Shown: piece after piece, positions 1-6,383 of the stretch | Layout of the letters: each line of letters begins with the position of its first letter | Numbering within the stretch: position 1 is the first letter of the stretch | DNA from: Vulcanisaeta sp. MG_3 | Lineage (GTDB): Archaea > Thermoproteota > Thermoprotei > Thermoproteales > Thermocladiaceae | Reading direction: 5' to 3' | NCBI GenBank assembly: GCA_001516765.1 | Contig: LOCH01000027.1 | Coordinates: 1 to 8,604 of the forward strand | DNA: 8,604 nucleotides | Made by a program: the position numbers and the translations under genes | Notes under the pieces: generated by a model | What the model was told of the DNA's origin: nothing | Database searches by the model: none | The model's input: the letters and a program-made list of their open reading frames with translations, nothing else

Positions 1-1382
1 ATCCTGGAGGTTATGGGTAGGGTTGCTAGGTGGGCTTATATTAGGTTTAGGGTTTTTGGTGAGGATCCGTTGACGGCTTTATCCAATGTTTCGTCAGCCC
101 TCGAGAGTAGGATGCTTAGGGAGTTCATTAGTGGTTACATAACCACGGTTAGGACGGGTGGTGATGTTGTTCATTACATAAATACTAGGCTTCATGACAT
201 TGTTAGTAACGCCATCGAGCGTATGAATAGGGCTGCCGAGTTCCTGGGAATGCTCATGGAGAGTTACATAGGTTCCGCCGCAATATTATTGATTGGGCTT
301 GACGTGCTTTACCTAGCCCAGGCAGTGACTCCCTTTGGTAATAGGTATGCGGCGTTTATGCAGGCTATCAATTCGAACTACCTATTTGGTTTATTTATCG
401 TCCCAGCAATATCCATCGCCTTCATATACCTCGGTGAGGTTTCAACCTTTAGGTCGCCATACACTGATTATAGGCCGTATAAATGGGCTGGTGCGTCCCT
501 TGGTGCTGCTGCCGTTCTTGGTTTTCTTGAGTATGACCTGTTGTTTCATAGGGATTTGAGTAATAGGATCTATATTCACGGTATACCGATACCCCTCGAT
601 TACACCATCGTCTTTGGGTTAACCCTAGCCCTCTCCTTCGTACCCACGGCTATCTACTCCATGAAGATTGTTAGGGAGAGGTGGGAGATTGATAAAGAGT
701 ATGCCGAGTTCCTGAGGGACGTGACTGAGTTGAGGAAGAGTGGGTTCACGCCTGAGAAGACTTTCGAGACGCTTAGGTATACGAGGAGGTATGGTGCCTT
801 TGATCAATTGCTTGATAGGATGGTTAAGCAGATTAGGTATGGTGTACCAATTAGGGAGGTGCTCTCTTCAATAATGCCGAAACTACACAGCTATTACTCC
901 AGGGTCTTCACGTTCCTACTCACAGAAACAATAGACCTGGGCGGCGCCTCACCACAGGTTTTGGATATGCTCGCCAACTTCGCATCATCGATTGTTAGTG
1001 TTCAGGAGAATATGAGGTCTAGGCTTAGACCGTTGAGGTATGTGCCCTACATAGGTGCCGTTATATTGATCGTGACTCTCGTCGTCTTGATATTCTCGGT
1101 AGTCGCCATAGTGACTAGGATCGGCCCCGGCGGTATTGCCTCAGTCCATCATCAAGTCCATTGGTTAATTTGCTCGCTACGTCCTTCTCGTTCACGATAA
1201 CAATCGACTCCTTCATTATGGGGTTGATAGCCGGTAAGTTGGGTGAAGGTGAGCTATCCCTTGGGTTTAGGCATGCTGTTGTTCTCACACTGATGGTTGT
1301 GATTGTTTACGCAATGTCGCCATTCCTCGCCAACGCCTTGTTTGGCTCCATGTCTGGGCTATCCACGAATGTGCCGTATTAG
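1..1382 (+). CDS. FlaJ/TadC-like type IV pilus/archaellum platform membrane protein (5' partial, frameshifted)
   Basis: Integral-membrane platform protein of the T2SS F / GspF family, which in archaea anchors the assembly ATPase of archaella or type IV pili. The frame is already open at base 1. From the ATG at 13 the protein begins inside the first F domain (residues 15-21 FGEDPLT, 43-51 ITTVRTGGD), so the true start lies to the left of the window. Hydrophobic helices lie near residues 86-105, 124-142, 157-175 and 197-217. The second F domain (about 225-340) includes FLRDVTELRKSG and ETIDLGGASPQ, followed by a helix at 346-368. The first frame ends at a TAA at 1198-1200 after an unconvincing tail. 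The expected last two helices (TITIDSFIMGLIAGK, then LTLMVVIVYAM) continue in another frame to the TAG at 1380-1382. A single missing base between 1119 and 1197 explains this. The exact pilus system cannot be assigned. Confidence 0.85.
1119..1197 (+). other. Interval containing an apparent one-base deletion (-1 frame change) in the platform gene
   Basis: The downstream frame is closed by a TAG at 1116-1118 and the upstream frame by the TAA at 1198-1200, so the change must occur between them. The best protein continuity places it at about 1141-1160: Gly-Pro-Gly-Gly-Ile-Ala-Ser in the first frame, then a Ser/Pro-rich linker and hydrophobic helix in the second. I see no classical X XXY YYZ slippery heptamer in the correct phase. 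Sequencing error or a real mutation is therefore more likely than programmed frameshifting. Confidence 0.7.
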
Positions 1383-2179
1383 GGTGGTGCTGTCTCCATT
1401 AAATAGTCTATGTACTTAAAAATCGCGTCTAGTGCCGGTGATTCATAAAATGATAGCTTCAGGCTCTCTATCTCGAGGGCTTGCCTAACTATTGGGAATA
1501 ACTCGTCGTATGGTATGACGTGGGGTTCGACACCAACCATATCCTTCACTAACCTAGTCCATGGAAGATTACTCAGTGCATCCATTGGGTATTTGATGTT
1601 TAGCATGTTTAGTATCGGCCTCAATAATTTATTGCTGACCTTCATTTCCCGCATTAGGTTGGCGACGTTGCCAACAGCCCTTAGGCTACTGTGGTCTGGT
1701 ATTGAGACTAGAATAACGTTATCGCTGGCTTCCAGCAATGTAGTTAATGTATCATAGGATAGACCGAGGGCAGGTGAGTCCATAATTACATACAGTGGGG
1801 ATACGGCACTTACGGCATTTATTAATCCCCTGAGTAAATATCTATCAATTCTTACCTGACTTGGGTATTGGCCTAGGGATGCTGTGAATACTAACTTAAA
1901 TGTTTCGTCACCAACCTGCCATGTCTTAACGTAGAGTGTCGATAGTGGATCCGGTATCCTACCCATGAGATAATCAGTCAGTGTGTACGGTAGTCTCGTC
2001 TCAACATCGCCAAGTAGCAGCATTGTTGCTGTGCCGCTATCTATGCCGAGGTCTAGGAGTACCACTGGGTATTGTGCCTTGTTCCTTAGTTCATAGGCGA
2101 GTACCACGGCTATGTTTATTGCTATTGTTGTTTTGCCCGTGCCACCCTTCGTCCCACTCGTTATTAATATAGTCCTCAC
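1379..2179 (-). CDS. ParA/MinD-family P-loop ATPase
   Basis: 266-residue ATPase of the SIMIBI ParA/MinD/Soj class, which dimerises around ATP and positions cargo such as DNA, surface machinery or septum proteins. Residues 8-18 hold the deviant Walker A motif SGTKGGTGKTT with its signature lysine at 11. The A' region is LLDLGIDSGTAT at 41-52, and the Walker B-like motif VIMDSPA at 131-137 follows. Length fits a stand-alone ParA without an N-terminal DNA-binding domain. No ParB partner is visible. The start is GTG at 2179, preceded by GGTGGT only 3 bases upstream. It is convergent with the pilus-platform gene, and their stop codons overlap in TTAG. ParA-like proteins (TadZ/CpaE, FlhG) do work with secretion and pilus systems, but the opposite orientation makes a functional link only a possibility. 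A chromosome-partition role is the alternative. Confidence 0.9.
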   Translation of the reverse strand: MRTILITSGTKGGTGKTTIAINIAVVLAYELRNKAQYPVVLLDLGIDSGTATMLLLGDVETRLPYTLTDYLMGRIPDPLSTLYVKTWQVGDETFKLVFTASLGQYPSQVRIDRYLLRGLINAVSAVSPLYVIMDSPALGLSYDTLTTLLEASDNVILVSIPDHSSLRAVGNVANLMREMKVSNKLLRPILNMLNIKYPMDALSNLPWTRLVKDMVGVEPHVIPYDELFPIVRQALEIESLKLSFYESPALDAIFKYIDYLMETAPP

Positions 2180-2205
2180 GAAACCACCAACCCTACCTAT
2201 TACGT

Positions 2206-2224
2206 ACTTAAATCATTTAAATAA
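2206..2224 (-). promoter_or_regulatory. Candidate archaeal promoter of the ParA-like gene
   Basis: On the minus strand this AT-rich stretch contains TTATTTAAAT followed by GATTTAAGTA, both TATA-like. Using the usual distance of about 26 bases, transcription would begin a few to about 13 bases before the GTG at 2179. That gives a very short leader carrying the GGTGGT ribosome-binding-like sequence. The assignment rests on composition and spacing only. Confidence 0.45.
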
Positions 2225-2246
2225 GAATTACTGTGAATAATGACGG

Positions 2247-2498
2247 TCAACCTCTCCTTGGTTTCCTAAGGGGTCTTTTCTTTATATCCTCGGGACCTGG
2301 TTTATTGCTCTCCATCTCGAGTTTGATTATTAAGTTCTCAATGTCCCTATTGATCATTAGAATCCCTAGGATGTTCAGGAGAAAGCCTATTATGAAGAGT
2401 GATGATGATAACAACACGTTATCGATGATTGCCAATACAATAAACCCAATTACCATAAATACGAGGCCAATTATGGCTATTAATATGCTCGTCCTCAT
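2247..2498 (-). CDS. Small two-helix membrane protein, unknown function
   Basis: 83-residue protein that I do not recognise. Two hydrophobic helices (about residues 4-26 and 30-49) are joined by a very short IIDN-type turn. A basic, proline-containing cytoplasmic tail follows (GPEDIKKRPLRKPRRG at the C-terminus). By the positive-inside rule this suggests a hairpin with both ends in the cytoplasm. The ATG at 2496-2498 is supported by a TATA box 26 bases upstream, implying a leaderless mRNA. An overlapping plus-strand frame (2233-2511) also exists, but it lacks the clean hydrophobic/charged organisation and has no promoter, so the minus-strand frame is preferred. It stands alone between the ParA-like gene and the RNase HII gene, all on the same strand, with its own promoter. 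Confidence 0.65.
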   Translation of the reverse strand: MRTSILIAIIGLVFMVIGFIVLAIIDNVLLSSSLFIIGFLLNILGILMINRDIENLIIKLEMESNKPGPEDIKKRPLRKPRRG

Positions 2499-2521
2499 AC
2501 AAATTAGCTAACCAACCTGGG

Positions 2522-2529
2522 TATTTATA
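2522..2529 (-). promoter_or_regulatory. TATA box for the small membrane protein gene
   Basis: On the minus strand the sequence reads AAGTATAAATACCC, with TATAAATA at these positions. This is the best TATA match in the window. Its centre is about 26-27 bases from the ATG at 2498, which puts the expected transcription start at or within a base or two of the start codon, as in leaderless archaeal mRNAs. Confidence 0.6.
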
Positions 2530-2586
2530 CTTAGTGATGGCGAACAATCAATTCCGCACCAGGCATTATTTACCATCAAGATCCTC

Positions 2587-2601
2587 GTTACAAAACGTAA
2601 C
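2587..2601. repeat. Short inverted repeat just after the RNase HII stop codon
   Basis: GTTAC, a five-base loop and GTAAC form a 5-bp perfect inverted repeat directly abutting the RNase HII stop codon at 2602-2604. On the minus strand the loop is GTTTT. It could act as a weak 3'-end signal of the DUF4129-RNase HII unit, but the stem is short and may be chance. Confidence 0.3.
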
Positions 2602-3252
2602 CTAAAGGAATGCGTCCAATCCACCACCGGTTAACCGCCTAATTGTTGACCAACTACGGCGAACTATTGGTGGTAAGTCACCATGCTCCCTAACCCAATT
2701 CCTTAGGAAGCCTATTGTCCTGGGATCACTGGGATAACCACTGCCGAAGTCACCATACTCCCTATGTAACTCCTCAATTATTGAGTCCCTGGTCACCTTG
2801 GCAATTATGCTTGCCGCTGAAACTATTGGAATCAACTTATCCGCCTTATTCATTGAGATAACCTCAACACTGCCAACAGACCTCCTGATCAAATCTCCAT
2901 ACCTTTTCGCATTCGGGTCTGGTGAGTCAATGTAGACCCTGACTAGGTTTACAATCCTTAACGCCCTACCTATTAGTTTGACCGCAACCTCGGCCTCAAG
3001 CTTATTTAGTGCGTTTAAATAAACATACCTATCGATTGTTTCGGGCTCTATGACCTCATAATCTATGTATGTTAGGATTGACCTAAGCACATTCAATAAC
3101 CTAGACCTACCCTGTGGGCTTAATTCCTTAGAATCCCTAACACCGATATTCTTTAGTTTGTCCATGTCGTCTATCACGGCTATTGCCATGACCATGGGTC
3201 CAATCACGGGTCCACGACCAGCCTCATCGATGCCTCCTACGAATACCCTCAT
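2602..3252 (-). CDS. rnhB: Ribonuclease HII
   Basis: 216-residue RNase HII, which cuts the RNA strand of RNA-DNA hybrids and removes misincorporated ribonucleotides in DNA. All family signatures are visible: GIDEAGRGPVIGP at residues 7-19 with catalytic Asp9 and Glu10, the RDSKELSPQGR block at 39-49, IDSPD at 108-112 with the third carboxylate Asp109, NKADKLIPIVSAASIIAKVTRD at 135-156 with the fourth carboxylate Asp156, and the GSGYPSDPRT block at 170-179. The length and the lack of N- or C-terminal extensions match archaeal enzymes. The start is the ATG at 3250-3252, six residues before the first motif. It lies inside the 3' end of the upstream DUF4129-like gene (29-base overlap), so the two are probably co-transcribed and translationally linked. 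Nothing in the active site is missing. Confidence 0.97.
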   Translation of the reverse strand: MRVFVGGIDEAGRGPVIGPMVMAIAVIDDMDKLKNIGVRDSKELSPQGRSRLLNVLRSILTYIDYEVIEPETIDRYVYLNALNKLEAEVAVKLIGRALRIVNLVRVYIDSPDPNAKRYGDLIRRSVGSVEVISMNKADKLIPIVSAASIIAKVTRDSIIEELHREYGDFGSGYPSDPRTIGFLRNWVREHGDLPPIVRRSWSTIRRLTGGGLDAFL

Positions 3253-4120
3253 CGATTACCTGCTTAATAAGCGCCTTAAATTCCTCACACTCAATGTGGA
3301 CCCCACCATATATGGCAATTTCGTAGTAATTAATTAACTTGTTAACAAGCCCCTCATTAACATGGAGATGATTTATTAGGTAATCCCCAACATCCCTATG
3401 CGTCAATGATGGATTACTGAGTCCCAGTTTACGAATGAGTCTTATGAACGAATCATTGATGCACACCCTGCCCTCACTACGTCCAGTACCAATGAGGGGC
3501 AGGATTATGGATAAGGTTATTAATGAAAACGACGTTATTAACGAAATCATAACAACCAGGTACCTTAGTGATACATTGTTAACCACAACCTTACTTTTTG
3601 CGGTCAATGAATTAACCGAGCCACCCATACCTGTTGCCGTCGTATTAGCAGTGGTCTGAGATGAGGATGTTCGTAACGGCATTATCGGTACTCGACCTTC
3701 GCGGTACGTATGGCCACCCACAATGATGTTCTCGAATCCGCCATACTCGGTATTGTTGTATGTGACCGCCGTGGTTACGTTGCCTTTACTTATGGTTGTG
3801 TTTAATAATGTTAATGAGTATATGCTTATTGTACCGTTTGCATAGAGTACGCCATCAATTAGGAAATAACCATTACCCAGTACGCCAATTCCTGCGAATA
3901 TGTAGTATTGTTGATTAACGGGCTTGTTTGGTGAAATTATGATTATCACACCATGGCTTGTGGATGTACCATTAATGATGGATATGCTGATAATGGGCCA
4001 ATTAATTACTTCATAAAAGCCCATGTAGTTCGTGGCCGCAGTAGCATCTGCAATCATTGTTAGGACTAGGATAAGTAGGGTTAGTATCAGTGTAAATGGT
4101 TTATTAACTCCCATTTCCAT
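3224..4120 (-). CDS. Exported single-pass membrane protein with DUF4129-like cytoplasmic tail
   Basis: 298-residue type I membrane protein. Residues 1-29 look like a signal peptide (hydrophobic core LILTLLILVLTMIA, then DATAA). Residues 30-185 are a beta-rich ectodomain carrying seven Asn-X-Ser/Thr sequons (Asn 50, 95, 107, 114, 122, 159, 182) and a Thr/Ser-rich linker at 150-175. A membrane helix spans about 187-211. The remaining 85 residues resemble the DUF4129 C-terminal domain: a helical segment with LTHRDVGDYL (239-248) and the closing YYEIAIYGG (265-273). In bacterial TgpA-like proteins DUF4129 is fused behind a transglutaminase domain. Here the transglutaminase-like protein is a separate divergent gene starting 9 bases away, so the two products probably act together. 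A second possible start is Met3 at 4114. The 3' end overlaps rnhB by 29 bases. The DUF4129 match is by eye. Confidence 0.75.
   Translation of the reverse strand: MEMGVNKPFTLILTLLILVLTMIADATAATNYMGFYEVINWPIISISIINGTSTSHGVIIIISPNKPVNQQYYIFAGIGVLGNGYFLIDGVLYANGTISIYSLTLLNTTISKGNVTTAVTYNNTEYGGFENIIVGGHTYREGRVPIMPLRTSSSQTTANTTATGMGGSVNSLTAKSKVVVNNVSLRYLVVMISLITSFSLITLSIILPLIGTGRSEGRVCINDSFIRLIRKLGLSNPSLTHRDVGDYLINHLHVNEGLVNKLINYYEIAIYGGVHIECEEFKALIKQVIDEGIRRRHR
4100..4107 (+). promoter_or_regulatory. Candidate TATA box for the transglutaminase-like gene
   Basis: TTTATTAA is centred about 26 bases before the ATG at 4130, the spacing expected for a leaderless archaeal transcript. It lies inside the signal-peptide codons of the divergent DUF4129-like gene, because the two start codons are separated by only 9 bases. 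The two promoters must therefore overlap each other's coding sequence. Confidence 0.45.
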
Positions 4121-4129
4121 AACTACTTA

Positions 4130-5384
4130 ATGAACTTACTAATAATGCTTTTGCTATTGAATATTTTAATTGGCGAACCACAAACGAGCCCATCAACAAT
4201 AGTAATGAATGCGTCACTAACCTATGTCGGTAGTGCCTATTCTCTGGTCGTTTATGGGGTGTCTTATGCCAATTCATCGGGTTATATTATCGTTCCCCAG
4301 GGGGTTTATGAGGGTAGGTTCGCGGGGCTCCTTAGATTGGGTAATTTCGTCTATGTTGGGGTTTACCAGGGCTTAATTACGAAGTCAAACTTCATAGGCT
4401 CCTTCACGCCAATCATTAGTTATGAAGCCGTCGGCGTACCTACGGAGCTTCTGTTGGGCAATTACACGTAATTTTATGGCTGTTGTTCAATCAAGGATAC
4501 CTGTGGTGTTTAGATACCTAGTATTTAATGAGTATGGTAATGGTACCATGATAAATACGCTGCCATTAATTACAGTCAATGAATCAACGAGTTTGACAAT
4601 ACCCCTTAGTGGTGGTTATGATTGCAGTAGCTATGTTGTGAATGCCACGTTTTTCACACCGACTCAGATAGTGCCAATACCTGTGGTGATCAATCAGGAA
4701 CCACCAATAACATACTTCACGAGTAACGTGACCATAGTAAAAACATCACCAGCCACTGAATTAATGCTGCTTGAACCTGGCGATATAGTCATTGCAGAGA
4801 CACCCATAACATCGGCAAGCTACATCATGTATGTGTGCCGTAAACTAGACGAGGCGTTTGAGGGTTATAACCTCATGTATGCAATGGTATATTTGGGGCC
4901 CATCAATATTAATGTAACAGAAAGCTCTATTGCGCATTTACCTGGTGCCATTAATAACAATGAATTACGCGCAATTAATGAAGTCTTTCAGAAATTAGTG
5001 GGTGGTGGGTATAGGCTTGTTAATTATTCTGCAGGGCCTGAAAATCTATTACGAAGTGGTAAAGGTTCGATCATGGATTTTGTCACGGTCGCAATGTATG
5101 TATTGAGGGTTTATGGCATACCTGCCAGGGCTGCTTTTGGTTTTTACGGTGTGTACTACAATGGTCAATACATCTTCAGCTCATCAACTGGTTTACTATG
5201 GGATGAAGCCTATACTAATGGTGGGTGGGTTATGTTCCTGCCAACACCATCTTATGGTAGTTCCATGCTGGGCTTCGGATACGGCAATGTGTTATATTCA
5301 GTAATTGTTGGCTTAATCCTCGTTCTACCCTGGGTTATTGGTTATTTAATATTTGTGATCATTAGCCATGTAAGGATGAGATGA
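4130..5384 (+). CDS. Exported transglutaminase-like membrane protein lacking the catalytic triad (apparent +1 frameshift)
   Basis: Two frames together encode one protein of about 417 residues: 4130-4471 (signal peptide MNLLIMLLLLNILIG, then a beta-rich ectodomain) and the next frame from about 4470 to the TGA at 5382-5384. The join ...LLLGNYT / NFMAVVQ restores continuity. The C-terminal half carries the transglutaminase-like fold signature: MDFVTVAMYVLRVYGIPARAAFGF (5073-5144), LLWDEAYTNGGWVMFLPTP (5193-5249), then a final helix and a short basic tail (5280-5381). Family members normally read GxCxDFA, HAW and DPT. Here the aligned residues are Ile (5070-5072), Leu (5193-5195) and Leu (5238-5240), so the Cys-His-Asp triad is absent. 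Several sequons and two ectodomain cysteines are present. It is divergent from the DUF4129-like gene and upstream of moxR. It is likely a surface binding or sensor protein; catalytic function is unlikely. Confidence 0.75.
4160..4171 (-). promoter_or_regulatory. Candidate TATA box for the DUF4129-like gene
   Basis: On the minus strand AATTAAAATATT lies about 45 bases before the ATG at 4120, which would give a leader of roughly 20 bases. It sits inside the signal-peptide codons of the divergent transglutaminase-like gene. No ribosome-binding sequence is evident. A weaker AT-rich element nearer the start (CATTATTAG, about 4139-4147) is an alternative. Confidence 0.3.
4462..4474 (+). other. Apparent +1 frameshift site at ACG TAA T
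   Basis: The upstream frame runs AAT TAC ACG TAA, ending in a stop at 4469-4471. Skipping one base at this stop gives AAT TTT ATG GCT, which continues the protein for 300 residues. The downstream frame has its last upstream stop at 4395-4397, so the change lies between 4398 and 4471. Residue character (hydrophobic LLLGNYT against the Arg/Ser/Cys/Trp-rich alternative reading) places it at the stop itself. A shift at a stop codon resembles the geometry of programmed +1 shifting, but a one-base sequencing insertion explains it equally well. Confidence 0.65.
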
Positions 5385-5385
5385 G

Positions 5386-5393
5386 TTTAAAAA
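5386..5393 (+). promoter_or_regulatory. Candidate TATA box for the moxR-DUF58 operon
   Basis: TTTAAAAA starts two bases after the transglutaminase-like stop codon, in the only non-coding gap (42 bases) inside the cluster. At the usual distance, transcription would begin around 5415, about 11 bases before the moxR ATG. A purine-rich GGGAAG just before the start may help ribosome binding. The operon may also be read through from the upstream gene. Confidence 0.45.
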
Positions 5394-5426
5394 CGCCTAG
5401 GTCTTGGCATTACTAGGGAAGTATTA

Positions 5427-6383
5427 ATGGATTTAGATTATGTAAAAAATGCTGTTGATTCTGTCGTTAGGGAGGTTTCCAAGGCAGTAATTGGGTATGA
5501 CCTCGAGGTTAGGTTGTTGTTTGGTTGTTTGTTGGTTGGTGGTCATGTTCTTGTTGAGGGTTTTCCCGGCCTTGCTAAGACTAGCCTTGCCAAGGCCTTT
5601 GCTAGGACTCTTGGTCTCTCCTTCTCCAGGGTTCAGTTTACGCCTGATTTGTTGCCGAGTGATATTACTGGTTCGTTAATCTTTAATCCAAGGGTTGGTG
5701 ATTTTGAGGTTAGGCTTGGCCCAATCTTTGCGAATATCGTACTTGCCGATGAGATTAATAGGGCTCCTCCAAAGGTTCAGTCAGCACTCCTAGAGGCGAT
5801 GCAGGAGGGGCAAGTAACAATAGCCGGCAAACCACACGAACTACCAAAACCATTCATGGTAATAGCAACACAAAACCCAATAGAACTAGAGGGAACATAC
5901 CCACTACCAGAAGCACAACTAGACAGATTCACAATAAGAATACTAATGAACTACCCTAGTTATGACGATGAGGTCTTGATTGTTAAGGATACCAGGCTTG
6001 GCAGGGTTGATCTTGTGAATAAGGTTGTTGATTCCCAGGATATCCTTGATGCCATGAAACTGGTTGATAAGGTTAGGATGGATGAATCCATTGCCAGGTA
6101 CATAGTATCCATAGTTAGGGCTACGAGGAGTCATCCTAAGGTAAGGCTTGGTGCAAGCCCAAGGGCTGCGCAGATGCTTGGTAAATTAGCCAGGGCATGG
6201 GCTTTACTTGATGGTAGGGACTACGTAATTCCCGACGATGTAAAGCAATTAGCCCCATACGTACTAAACCATAGGATCATTGTCACCAATGATGATCCAT
6301 TGAGAGTCATAAATGAAATCCTTGAGAAAACACCAACACCCATGATGGCAAAGGCCCTAGGCATGGGTTATTCCAATGAATAA
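5427..6383 (+). CDS. moxR: MoxR-family AAA+ ATPase
   Basis: 318-residue AAA+ ATPase of the MoxR/RavA class (AAA_3 core plus C-terminal lid). These proteins act as chaperones that remodel or insert metal ions into partner proteins, typically VWA or DUF58 proteins encoded next door. Visible motifs are Walker A GFPGLAKTS at 45-53, Walker B VLADEINRAPPK at 105-116, sensor 1 ATQNP at 147-151, the conserved LPEAQLDRF at 160-168 with the probable arginine finger Arg167, and sensor 2 GASPRA at 242-247. All catalytic positions look intact, so this is probably the one active enzyme of the cluster. Its last eight bases overlap the start of the DUF58 gene (ATGAATAA), suggesting coupled translation. A stretch of about 140 bases (5811-5954) uses A- and C-ending codons very unlike the G/T-rich sequence on either side. 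Confidence 0.96.
   Translation: MDLDYVKNAVDSVVREVSKAVIGYDLEVRLLFGCLLVGGHVLVEGFPGLAKTSLAKAFARTLGLSFSRVQFTPDLLPSDITGSLIFNPRVGDFEVRLGPIFANIVLADEINRAPPKVQSALLEAMQEGQVTIAGKPHELPKPFMVIATQNPIELEGTYPLPEAQLDRFTIRILMNYPSYDDEVLIVKDTRLGRVDLVNKVVDSQDILDAMKLVDKVRMDESIARYIVSIVRATRSHPKVRLGASPRAAQMLGKLARAWALLDGRDYVIPDDVKQLAPYVLNHRIIVTNDDPLRVINEILEKTPTPMMAKALGMGYSNE

Noticed and set aside
6..15. GGAGGTTATG looks like a ribosome-binding site followed by a start for the platform gene
   Set aside because: The spacing from GGAGGT to ATG is only one base, the frame is open to the window edge, and the protein at this ATG is already inside the first F domain. The match is probably chance and the gene starts further left.
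1125..1135. GGCCCCGGCGG as a slippery site for programmed -1 frameshifting
   Set aside because: It is not an X XXY YYZ heptamer in the correct phase, and the better protein continuity places the change downstream of it.
2399..2440. Possible C/D box guide RNA (GTGATGATGA followed by a second TGAT-like box)
   Set aside because: No CTGA box D or D' occurs at the needed spacing, and the stretch is explained as antisense of codons in the small membrane protein gene.
2233..2511. Plus-strand 92-codon frame opposite the small membrane protein gene
   Set aside because: It mirrors the minus-strand gene, has no promoter or ribosome-binding site, and its composition (Arg/Met/Asn patches) looks like a shadow.
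4497..4688. Twelve-base direct repeat ATACCTGTGGTG at 4497-4508 and 4677-4688, exactly 180 bases apart
   Set aside because: Both copies are in the coding frame (Ile-Pro-Val-Val) with no similarity around them. Probably coincidence, or at most two similar beta strands.
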